From Chloroflexota bacterium (GTDB lineage Bacteria; Chloroflexota; UBA11872), in NCBI GenBank assembly GCA_022820025.1, contig JAJEGF010000069.1, forward strand, positions 1 to 64,000: DNA of 64,000 bases. The letters run 5' to 3'. Made by a program: the position numbers and the translations under genes. This document shows positions 52,948 to 60,204 of the stretch, in pieces. Positions within the stretch are counted from its first letter, which is position 1; the number at the start of each line of letters is the position of its first letter. The notes under the pieces are model-generated. The model did no database searches. It was not told where the DNA came from and saw only the letters and a list, made by a program, of their open reading frames with translations.

Positions 52948-54087
52948 TCAGACGTCCGCCAGCGCCATCTGCCGTCGCGCCGCATACGGGTTGTCCCGCA
53001 CCTGCAGCGGAAAACGCACCGTCTCCTGCGTCAGCCCGGCTTCGTGGACGGCCAGAACCATCTCGACCGTCCAGCGGCCGTCGATGGCGTCGCAGACCGG
53101 ACGGCGACCTTCCTCCACGGCGTGCAGCAGATCCAGGGTCATGCTGGTTTGCAGCAGCTGAAGCTCGTGCGCCGTGCCGTCGGTGTCGCCGATGGCGGCG
53201 GCGTCCAGGTCGGGAACCGGCACGGCTTCCCAGGTACTGTCGACACCCGGACTCTCGCCGGGACTCCGGTTGAGCAGCAGCTCGCGGCCGCGCTGCCCGT
53301 GGCTGCGCATGGAGATCAGGCCCTCGGTGCCAACCACTTCGATCCCGAACGCCCGGTGCATGCCGGGGCCGGTGCGCACCGACGAGATGGTGCCGACCAC
53401 GCCGTGTTCGAAGAGGTAAGTGGCGAACAGCTGATCGCCGGCGATCAGGCCGATCCGCTCGTTGCCCTCGTGCACGTCCGGCAGGCCCACCGGGCGCCCG
53501 GACTGGAACACCGCGCCGCTCATCTGGCGCGGGTCGCCCGCCACCTGGCGCATCAGGTCCATCAGGTGGACGCCCAGCACCCACAGGTCCTCGGCGCCGC
53601 CGCGGCGGTCGTCGTTCTTGCCGGTGGCGTGCACGGCCACAACGCGACCGATTTCGCCGCCGCGGATCATCTCGCGCATCAGAATTACGGCGGGATCGAT
53701 CCGCCAGGTGTGGGCCACCTGGATCTTCGTGTGGCTGCGACTTGCCGCGGCAATCACGGCGTCCGCTTCCGCCGGCGTGCGCACCAGCGGCTTCTCGCAG
53801 TAGATCCCCTTCGCCCCTGCCTCGATGGCCGTGTGAATCATCTCCGCATGCACGTCGGGCTGGCGGTTGCAGATGTTGACGAAGTCCGGCTGCACGCTTG
53901 AGAGGGCCTGGCGATAGTCCCCAAACGCCTGCGGCGCCCCCAGCTCATCCGCCTTCGCCCGTGCCGACTCCTCGTCGACATCCGCCACGGCCACCACGTC
54001 GACCTCGCGAACGAGTTGCCAGGCGAGGTCCAGATCGTGCCCGTAGTTGCCCGCGCCCGTTGCCCCGATGATGACGGCGGTGTACAT
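52948..54087 (-). CDS. Gfo/Idh/MocA family oxidoreductase (tandem copy B)
   Basis: A 379-residue paralogue of copy A with the same GATGAGNYGHDLDLAWQ loop, CEKPLVR, and LWVLGVHLMDLMRQVAGD. ATG at 54087 matches the start of copy A; a TTG three bases earlier would add one residue. The two genes are 113 bases apart, in the same direction, and clearly a tandem duplication. Similar length, conserved motifs and no frame damage indicate that both are under selection, perhaps for two stereoisomers. Confidence 0.87.
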   Translation of the reverse strand: MYTAVIIGATGAGNYGHDLDLAWQLVREVDVVAVADVDEESARAKADELGAPQAFGDYRQALSSVQPDFVNICNRQPDVHAEMIHTAIEAGAKGIYCEKPLVRTPAEADAVIAAASRSHTKIQVAHTWRIDPAVILMREMIRGGEIGRVVAVHATGKNDDRRGGAEDLWVLGVHLMDLMRQVAGDPRQMSGAVFQSGRPVGLPDVHEGNERIGLIAGDQLFATYLFEHGVVGTISSVRTGPGMHRAFGIEVVGTEGLISMRSHGQRGRELLLNRSPGESPGVDSTWEAVPVPDLDAAAIGDTDGTAHELQLLQTSMTLDLLHAVEEGRRPVCDAIDGRWTVEMVLAVHEAGLTQETVRFPLQVRDNPYAARRQMALADV

Positions 54088-54321
54088 CAAGCTCGCTCCG
54101 TGCTCAGCGCCAAATGAGTTAGGCGAAGCATAGCGCCGACGGCCTCCACAGCACGCGGGGGGTGCCGACTGGGGGGGCGCCCCCGGCCGAAAGCCGTGGC
54201 TCAGATGAGACTGCTTGGCTGGGTGATCCGCGGACTGGGGCTGCGGGCGTCGTGAAATGGCCTCCTAAATTCGTACCCGCTCCCGAAAGGAAAGAAGACT
54301 GTCCGATGCGAATCTGCGAAG

Positions 54322-54430
54322 TCAGAGACCCTTGCGGCGGGTGAAGCGGAGGCCGAACCAAGTCTGGCACATAGCGGCGATCTTTTAGCCGACAAGGCCA
54401 CGAGCGAGGCCGGTTTTTCGGCCGACGACT
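54322..54430 (-). pseudogene. Remnant of the 3' end of a DUF3052-type gene
   Basis: Read on the minus strand, VVGRKTGLARGLVG, a TAA stop at 54385-54387, then KIAAMCQTWFGLRFTRRK matches the C-terminus of the intact gene at 55540-56331 (RETGLASGLVDYKIAA, QTWSGLRFTRRK). Only about 35 codons remain and a stop has arisen inside them. The match ends at a GACGAC sequence, where homology to the HAD gene begins. Confidence 0.7.
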
Positions 54431-54745
54431 CCGTTTGCCGAGGCGATCGTCAGGCTTACGCTCTCCTTTCTAGCGGGGCTGATCAAGCCTGATCCAGCCT
54501 TGAGCCCGCAGGCATGCGAGCGTATGGACATAGGGTCAGAACAGTGCGTGTACGTCGGCGATGCGGGTAGCCGCGAGTTGTCGGGCGCAGGTGAGGTTGG
54601 GATGCGGGCGGTGCAGATCAAGTCGCCAACGGACAGGACTGTCCCGCGGAAGTCGGAACGGGCTACGGGGCGGCGTGAGGCGACTGCGGCGCGCAGCGAG
54701 CTTCCGAGTCGGATCACCGGGGATTGGCGCAGGGTCGCCGATTGA
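54422..54745 (+). pseudogene. Remnant of the 3' half of the neighbouring HAD hydrolase gene
   Basis: The plus-strand frame reads PTTPFAEAIVRLTLSF, then GLIKPDPALSPQACER and CVYVGDAGSRELSGAGEVGMRAV. This parallels the intact HAD gene downstream (PTTAFAEYIDKPLFS, GLIKPDSRIYLRACER, CVYVGDGSNQELTGAQGVGMRAV). It lacks the N-terminal half with the catalytic Asp, so it cannot be a working hydrolase. A TTG-initiated product of 81 residues is possible but unlikely to be functional. It abuts the DUF3052 remnant. Confidence 0.75.
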
Positions 54746-54774
54746 CTGCACGAAGCGAGCGGACGGAGCGGCAT

Positions 54775-55482
54775 GTGCCGATACGGGCGGTGGTGTTCGA
54801 TCTGTTCAATACGCTGACGGCGCCCGAGGGCTCGAACGTGGCGGTTTTCAGGGCGTCGGTACGGGAGATGGGGCTGGCGGCGGGGGTGGACCCCGAGGGA
54901 TTCACACGGGGCTGGTTCGAGCTCTGGCGCGAGAGTTTTGACGGGACGTTTGGGACACCCGAGGCGGGTGTGCGGGGCGTGTGCGAGGCGATGGGCGCAG
55001 CGGTGGATGAGGCGGCTGTGCGGCGGGCCGTAGAGGTTCGTGCCGATTTCTCTCGGCAGTCATTGCAGCCGCGTGCGGATGCTGTTGACACGCTTAGCCG
55101 TGTGCGGTCGATGGGCCTCAGGACGGCGCTGATCAGCGATTGTGAGGCGGACATCCCTGACCTCTGGCCGACGACGGCATTCGCCGAGTACATCGACAAG
55201 CCACTGTTCTCCTGCATGGAAGGGTTGATCAAGCCCGATTCCAGGATCTACCTGCGGGCTTGCGAGCGGCTGGGGGTTGAACCGCAGGACTGTGTGTACG
55301 TGGGCGACGGGAGCAACCAGGAGTTGACGGGCGCGCAGGGGGTCGGGATGCGAGCGGTGCTGATCAGGACACCGGAAGAGCGGGCGGCTGCGTATTATTC
55401 GGAGCGCGGATCGTGGCGGGGTGAAGCGATTGAGGCGCTGAGCGAATTGCCGGATCTAATCGCCAGGGGATTCTCACCGTGA
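54775..55482 (+). CDS. HAD family hydrolase
   Basis: A 235-residue protein with all four HAD motifs: nucleophile Asp9 in VVFDLFNTLT, motif II Ser in ALISDCEADIPD, Lys in GLIKPDSRIY and the acidic motif IV VYVGDGSNQE. The DLFNT form resembles haloacid dehalogenase-like and phosphoglycolate-type phosphatases; substrate unknown. I prefer GTG at 54775, with a GGAG site upstream, over the longer frame from 54724. A partial copy of this gene lies immediately upstream. It converges on the DUF3052-type gene. Confidence 0.83.
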   Translation: MPIRAVVFDLFNTLTAPEGSNVAVFRASVREMGLAAGVDPEGFTRGWFELWRESFDGTFGTPEAGVRGVCEAMGAAVDEAAVRRAVEVRADFSRQSLQPRADAVDTLSRVRSMGLRTALISDCEADIPDLWPTTAFAEYIDKPLFSCMEGLIKPDSRIYLRACERLGVEPQDCVYVGDGSNQELTGAQGVGMRAVLIRTPEERAAAYYSERGSWRGEAIEALSELPDLIARGFSP

Positions 55483-55500
55483 TGCGGGAGCAGCGACGAA

Positions 55501-55556
55501 GAAAGCCCAAACTCTCGTCCAGCTACGAGCGTGGGTTGGCTAGCGGTTGGGCTTTC
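55501..55556. terminator. Stem-loop shared by convergent HAD and DUF3052-type genes
   Basis: GAAAGCCCAA (55501-55510) and TTGGGCTTTC (55547-55556) are perfect ten-base inverted repeats around a 36-base loop. The right arm overlaps the last codons of the DUF3052-type gene. Read from either strand the arm ends in a short T run, which fits a bidirectional terminator. Confidence 0.5.
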
Positions 55557-56331
55557 GGCGAGTGAAGCGAAGACCGGACCAGGTTTGGTCGATGGCAGCG
55601 ATCTTGTAGTCGACCAGACCGCTGGCCAAGCCGGTTTCGCGGACGACGCGCTCGGAGAGGTCGGACGTGACGCCTGAGGCCTTCTTGGGCCAGCAAATCC
55701 AGAGGCCGCCCGGGCCGGCCTTGGCGCCGTAACGATCGATGCGCTGTCTCAGTTCGCGCTGGGAGCCGACAAACCAGACGATCAGGTCGCAGCGGCCCTG
55801 GACGCGGCGGCGGAGGACAACAGCATCGGGCAATGCGCCCAGGGTGGCTTGGAATTCGTCGGGGGCACCGGGTGTCGCGACGGCGTAGCCGGGCTTGATG
55901 CCCAGCTTGCGTGACAGGGGCGTCCCGGAGTAGCCAGCCAGCGCGGACTCCGGTACGACGGGCTGGGACGGCGGGTTGCCAATGGCCTGGCGCAGGACAG
56001 GCTGGATGTTGGACCAATCGGCGTAGGCGGCGTCGGGGAGCAGCTGGCGGACACGGACGACCTTCGTGCGGTCGCCATCGACAAAGACGAGCGGGACTCC
56101 TCGGGTGACCTTCGTCTGGCGCATGGCCACGCCAACATCGCGGCCGTGGGAGGGCAGGCGACCGAGGTCAATGATCAAGGCGTCAGGCGGATTGGCTCGA
56201 AGTGCACGCAGGCCGGCGGGGTCAAGTTGAGAGTGGTCGACTTGGAACTCGTGGGCTGGGAGGCGCGCAGCGCGTTCAGCAGATTCGGCGGCGTTCCAGT
56301 GGATCAGGCGGATTCGCAACTCGTGTCGCAT
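55540..56331 (-). CDS. Receiver-like domain fused to a DUF3052-type domain
   Basis: A 263-residue protein. The first 120 residues look like a response-regulator receiver (PPDALIIDLGRLPSHG with a candidate phospho-acceptor Asp near residue 55, then RGVPLVFVDGD). The C-terminal 130 residues match the DUF3052 pattern: GYSGTPLSRKLGIKPG, DLIVWFVGSQREL, GGLWICWPKKASG and a basic end FTRRK. DUF3052 function is unknown. No sensor kinase is adjacent, and the receiver may be a non-phosphorylated pseudo-receiver. A remnant of its 3' end occurs at 54322. Start ATG at 56331. Confidence 0.65.
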   Translation of the reverse strand: MRHELRIRLIHWNAAESAERAARLPAHEFQVDHSQLDPAGLRALRANPPDALIIDLGRLPSHGRDVGVAMRQTKVTRGVPLVFVDGDRTKVVRVRQLLPDAAYADWSNIQPVLRQAIGNPPSQPVVPESALAGYSGTPLSRKLGIKPGYAVATPGAPDEFQATLGALPDAVVLRRRVQGRCDLIVWFVGSQRELRQRIDRYGAKAGPGGLWICWPKKASGVTSDLSERVVRETGLASGLVDYKIAAIDQTWSGLRFTRRKPNR

Positions 56332-56405
56332 GGCTGCTTCTCTGACGCCTCACTGAGGCCATCGTACGGGCATCCGACCTGCGGCGGGATGTGGAGCCGG
56401 CGAGG

Positions 56406-57770
56406 TCAGGTGGCCGAGCGAGGTGCCGCCAAGCCGTCGGGATCGATTTCGTCGGGGCGCAGATGCCAGATATCGCGGACCCAGAGCGGAACGCCGATTC
56501 CAACCGCTAGCGTGGCCAGACCGCCGAGCAGGATGGCGGCTGGGTTGCCATGATTCTCGGCGACCAAGGACAGAGGCAGCAAGCCAATGGGCGAGAGGCC
56601 GAAGGTCATCATGCGTAGCGCCATGACACGCCCGCGGAGGGCGTCCGGCACGAGCAATTGCAGGGCCATCTGGTTGACCGACATGTAGACCGACTGGCTG
56701 AAACCCATGCAGACCACGACAGCGGCCGCCGCCGCAAAGGAGCGAGTGAATGACAGGAGAATCAGCAACGCACCATAGGTGAGAATTGCCGCAACCAGGG
56801 CGCGGCCCTTGTCGCGAAACCGCGAGAACGTCACAACCAGCGCCGACCCCACCAATGCGCCGATACCCAAGGCGCCCATGAGGAAACCCACGGCTTCAGG
56901 GCCTCCGGCCAAGTCCTTACGCACGAACGCCGGTAACAGAATCATCAACGGCATGCCGAAGAGGGAAGGGCCCAACGCCAGCAGCATGAGCGCGAACATG
57001 ATGCGGGTGCGGGCCACGTAGGCGAAGCCTCCGCGCATGTCGGCCCAGGTTGAGGAGCGCGGCCGCGACGTACGCGGGGGCGGGACGACCCGCAGCATGT
57101 TGAGGCTGCTCCACAGATAACCACCAACTTGGGCGAAGTAGGACGCAGCGATGCCGACGGCCCCGAGCACCAGCCCGGCTACGGCGGGACCGAAGATGCG
57201 GGCCGAGTTGAGGGTGGCACTGTGCAGGCCGATGGCGTTGGCGAGGTGCTGGCGCGGCACCAGCCCGGCCACGAGGGCGGTACGGGCGGGCACGTTGATG
57301 GCGAACATGGTGCCCACGATCAGTGACGACACAGCCAGATGTGCGACATGTACCCGATTGGTGGCCACCAGAATGCCGATCGTCAGCATCAGACCAGCCA
57401 GGATCAGTTGGGCCACCAAAACCATGCGGCGTCGATCCAGACGGTCGGCCAGCACGCCGCCCAGCGGCGAAAGTAGCAGCATGGGGACAGAACGGAAGAA
57501 CGCCAGCAGGGCCAGCGTGAACTCTGAGCCGGTGAGTTCCAGCACCAGCCACGCCTGCGCGACCTGCTGCATCCAGAAAGCAACCTGGCTGCCGACGTTG
57601 GCCTGCCAGAGCCGGGAGTACTGCTGGTAGGCCAGGGCCGGCGCAACACGGTCGCGCAGGCGAATCAGCGGCCAGAGCAGAGAATCGATGAGCGACGATC
57701 CGATCAGCGGTTGCAGCCCGAAAGCTTCGGGCCCCGGCGGAGTGTGGGGGATGAGCGGTAACTTGGGCAA
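56406..57770 (-). CDS. Major facilitator superfamily exporter
   Basis: This 454-residue protein has about twelve helices. The loop motif GGVLADRLDRRRMVL lies between helices 2 and 3, and PDALRGRVMALRMM in the second half. It belongs to the same enterobactin-exporter-like MFS_3 group as the protein at 2028-3236. The N-terminal 50 residues are an extra cytoplasmic stretch. The end is Asp/Pro-rich and soluble. It is divergent from a secreted protein gene at 57895 with 124 bases between. Substrate unknown. Confidence 0.85.
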   Translation of the reverse strand: MPKLPLIPHTPPGPEAFGLQPLIGSSLIDSLLWPLIRLRDRVAPALAYQQYSRLWQANVGSQVAFWMQQVAQAWLVLELTGSEFTLALLAFFRSVPMLLLSPLGGVLADRLDRRRMVLVAQLILAGLMLTIGILVATNRVHVAHLAVSSLIVGTMFAINVPARTALVAGLVPRQHLANAIGLHSATLNSARIFGPAVAGLVLGAVGIAASYFAQVGGYLWSSLNMLRVVPPPRTSRPRSSTWADMRGGFAYVARTRIMFALMLLALGPSLFGMPLMILLPAFVRKDLAGGPEAVGFLMGALGIGALVGSALVVTFSRFRDKGRALVAAILTYGALLILLSFTRSFAAAAAVVVCMGFSQSVYMSVNQMALQLLVPDALRGRVMALRMMTFGLSPIGLLPLSLVAENHGNPAAILLGGLATLAVGIGVPLWVRDIWHLRPDEIDPDGLAAPRSAT

Positions 57771-57894
57771 CCGGCGGCTAGCCAGGCGCCGATGCGTTCC
57801 TCCGCCTTCGCGCCCACCCGTGCCAACAGACGGCCCGCGTTGCTAGTCTGCCCGGGTTGCCAAACACGCAGCGCTTCTGAGGAATCGCGACGAC

Positions 57895-59241
57895 GTGTCA
57901 CGAAGTGGTCGGACATTCTTGGTCGCGGTCGTGGCCACTCTCGCTGCGGCGGTCCTGTCTCCCGCGGTACACGCGCAGTGGCCGACGACGTGTGTCGATT
58001 TGAATGACATCGTAGAAGCCCATTTGGGCAATGATGGCAACGTCGCCATCTACCAGCGGGTCTTTGGCGACCAGGCGGAGCAAGCCTGTCAGAACGACCA
58101 TCGTGACGATGTGCGCGGAGTATTCGCCTGGGCATTTGAAGACTCGACGCAGTCCGATTTGGCCGATCTCCCGGACTTGGCTTGGCCAACGGGCTGCGTT
58201 GAACTGAATGACATCGTCGAGGCGCACCTGGGCAACGACGGGAATGTGGGTATCTACCAGCGCGCCTTTGCCGGAGCCGCCGAGTTCGCCTGCCGAGGCG
58301 ATCACCGCGATGACGTGCGAGGCGTGTTTGCATGGGCCTTCGGCGGCACGACGGTCCTCGTCAGCCAGGACCGGCCAGAATCGGTAGCGGCAGGGTGGTC
58401 GTCAGTCGCGGTCGGCGGATTCCACAACTGTGCGATTCGGATCGATGGAACGGTCGCCTGTTGGGGGCAACAGGCGGACGCCGCCGGGGGCAACTTCGGC
58501 AAAGCGGATCCGCCCCTGGGGAATTTTCAGACAGTGAGCGCCGGACTCGATCACTCCTGCGGCGTGCGCACGGATAACTCAGTTGCCTGCTGGGGATCGA
58601 ACGTCGCCTTTAGAGATCGCCACGTCGGTCAAGCGATCCCTCCAAGCGGCACATTTCAGTCGGTGAGCGCCGGGTACTTTCACACCTGCGGAGTCAGGAC
58701 TGACGGATCGGTCGCGTGCTGGGGTGATAACGGAGCTGGCGAGGCCGTCCCGCCGGCGGGCACTTTTCGATCGGTCAGTGCTGGGGCAAATCACACCTGC
58801 GGCGTGCGAACCGACGGGACGCTCTCCTGTTGGGGATCGAATCGCCAAGGACAGAGCTCTCCCCCGAGTGGAGGTTTTCAGTCAGTCAGTGCTGGCTTCC
58901 AACACACGTGCGGAGTGCGCATTGACGAGACAGTGGCGTGCTGGGGGTCAAACGTCGACAACTGGAACCGCGTCGTCGGTCAAGCCACCGCGCCGGCGGG
59001 GACGTTTCGGTCCGTAAGCGCCGGTCTGCACCACACCTGCGGCCTGCGAACGGATCGCACGGTGGCTTGCTGGGGCTCGAACACTGAGCGAGGACTCGAT
59101 CATGTTGGTCAAGCAATGCCGCCCGCCGGCGAATTCGCAAGCGTTGATGCCGGGCACAGCCACACCTGCGGACTGAAGACCGACGCGACCATCGCCTGTT
59201 GGGGGTGGAACGGTCACGGCCAAGCATCGCCACCGGCTTAG
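57895..59241 (+). CDS. Secreted protein with two CxLND domains and RCC1-like repeats
   Basis: This 448-residue protein has a Sec signal peptide ending near AVHA-Q (residue 28) and two copies of a 53-residue domain at residues 29-81 and 97-149. Each begins WPT-x-CV-x-LNDIV, continues HLGNDGNV and ends DHRDDVRGVFAWAF. About seven Cys-rich RCC1-like units follow to the end, each with SVSAG, HTCGVRTDG and VACWG. The RCC1 units here are short and Gly/Ser-rich, as in bacterial propellers, and the Cys pairs probably form disulfides outside the cell. Start GTG at 57895. No anchor is visible, so the protein is likely released or cell-wall associated. Confidence 0.78.
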   Translation: MSRSGRTFLVAVVATLAAAVLSPAVHAQWPTTCVDLNDIVEAHLGNDGNVAIYQRVFGDQAEQACQNDHRDDVRGVFAWAFEDSTQSDLADLPDLAWPTGCVELNDIVEAHLGNDGNVGIYQRAFAGAAEFACRGDHRDDVRGVFAWAFGGTTVLVSQDRPESVAAGWSSVAVGGFHNCAIRIDGTVACWGQQADAAGGNFGKADPPLGNFQTVSAGLDHSCGVRTDNSVACWGSNVAFRDRHVGQAIPPSGTFQSVSAGYFHTCGVRTDGSVACWGDNGAGEAVPPAGTFRSVSAGANHTCGVRTDGTLSCWGSNRQGQSSPPSGGFQSVSAGFQHTCGVRIDETVACWGSNVDNWNRVVGQATAPAGTFRSVSAGLHHTCGLRTDRTVACWGSNTERGLDHVGQAMPPAGEFASVDAGHSHTCGLKTDATIACWGWNGHGQASPPA

Positions 59242-59399
59242 CTTCGAGAGCCGGGTAGACCAGTCGCCGTCCGGATTCGGCGGAGGCGACGGCTCGTCCG
59301 CTTCGGAGACCTCCCGGCAATGAGGCTCGGGCATCCAGGCGGCAGCTTTGGACGAGCCCGATTGCTCCACGACGTAGAGAGCGCCGGATGAAAGAGCCA

Positions 59400-59817
59400 C
59401 GCCGATCACGTGGCTGGAGATACGAGCGACGGCCAAGAGGAGTTCGCGACGGATGTGGCCAACGATGCGGGCCTCGGCAGTGCGCTGCTTAAGCTCCCAG
59501 GTCACGGGCCGCACGCGTCGCTGACGTTTGGGCGAGGCGACGACAGGGAGGTTGGAGATGTATCGACCATCCTCGGTTATCCCCTCAGTCTTCAGACGCG
59601 TACAAGCTGCTCGGCAACGTCACAACCCGCCAGACGGGTTGGCCGCGAACGGATGCGGCGGCAAACCTTGGCAACAAGTGGCGGACCGGCCCTCGATGTC
59701 ACGGGCGGCGTGATCGGCGTGGCGACAAAGCGAGCATGCCCGGGGATCGAGCGTGGGTACGACGAGGCGAATCTGCTGAGAGTCGGTGATTCAGCACAAC
59801 AGCTGATTCACGTCTGA
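59400..59817 (+). pseudogene. Decayed trypsin-like protease gene
   Basis: A frame around 59410-59817 reads SALLKLPGHGPH, ILGYPLSLQT, GGPALDVTGGVIGVAT and a late DEANLLR. These correspond to VALLKLPGSGHP, ILGYPLCFDT, GGPAFNLRGGVIGVAT and VESANFL of the intact protease at 60205-61644. The catalytic-Ser region has lost GNSGG (TSGGPALD remains) and the N-terminal half with the catalytic His is missing or scrambled. It is a remnant of a former copy of the neighbouring gene. Confidence 0.7.
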
Positions 59818-60000
59818 ATTGATGCCCACCGAGCGCAGACCGACTCGCCAATCGGGCCGGCGCCGGCGACCGCAAGTTGGACGGCCGTCGACGCGGGGAT
59901 CAAGCACACATGCGGAGCCCCGAGCGACGGGACAGTTGCAAGCTGGGGCTCGAATCCCGACCGGAAAGCGACCCGTCGGCCTGATCGAACGCGAGATCTT
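59818..60000 (+). pseudogene. RCC1-repeat remnant in frame with the decayed protease
   Basis: After the TGA ending the protease remnant the same frame continues IDAHRAQTDSPIGPAP and then AVDAGIKHTCGAPSDGTVAS-WGSNPD, an unmistakable RCC1-like unit with one Cys lost (ASW for ACW). This suggests that the ancestor joined a protease to RCC1 repeats. The rest of the stretch up to 60204 (about 200 bases) has no recognisable coding content; it must hold the promoter of the next gene. Confidence 0.6.
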
Positions 60001-60204
60001 CGGCGACCTCGCTTCAGAGTCTGCAGCCAGAAGCGACCCTGCCAGGCGGGACAGCCGAAACTAGAGTGGGTTATGCGAGTCTGCCGGCTCTCGCTGCCTA
60101 CTGATGTAGGCCGCTCCTCGCAGCCATCATGGGCGCAGCGCGTTAATGCGCAGTCACGGGACGGCTAGTATCGAGTCATGCGACCTCGAGTTGACCTCGT
60201 CTGA

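Noticed and set aside
51695-54087. Composite transposon suggested by two near-identical genes in direct orientation
   Set aside because: The repeats are complete metabolic genes. No transposase, terminal inverted repeats or target-site duplication is visible, so a plain tandem duplication fits.
54173-54184. GGGGGCGCCCCC palindrome upstream of the tandem oxidoreductases as an operator
   Set aside because: A single low-complexity G/C palindrome in a high-GC genome is expected by chance, and no second copy was found near related genes.
54385-54774. 129-codon minus-strand frame as a gene
   Set aside because: Its C-terminal end is only the DUF3052 remnant up to a premature stop, and the remainder is antisense to the HAD remnant.
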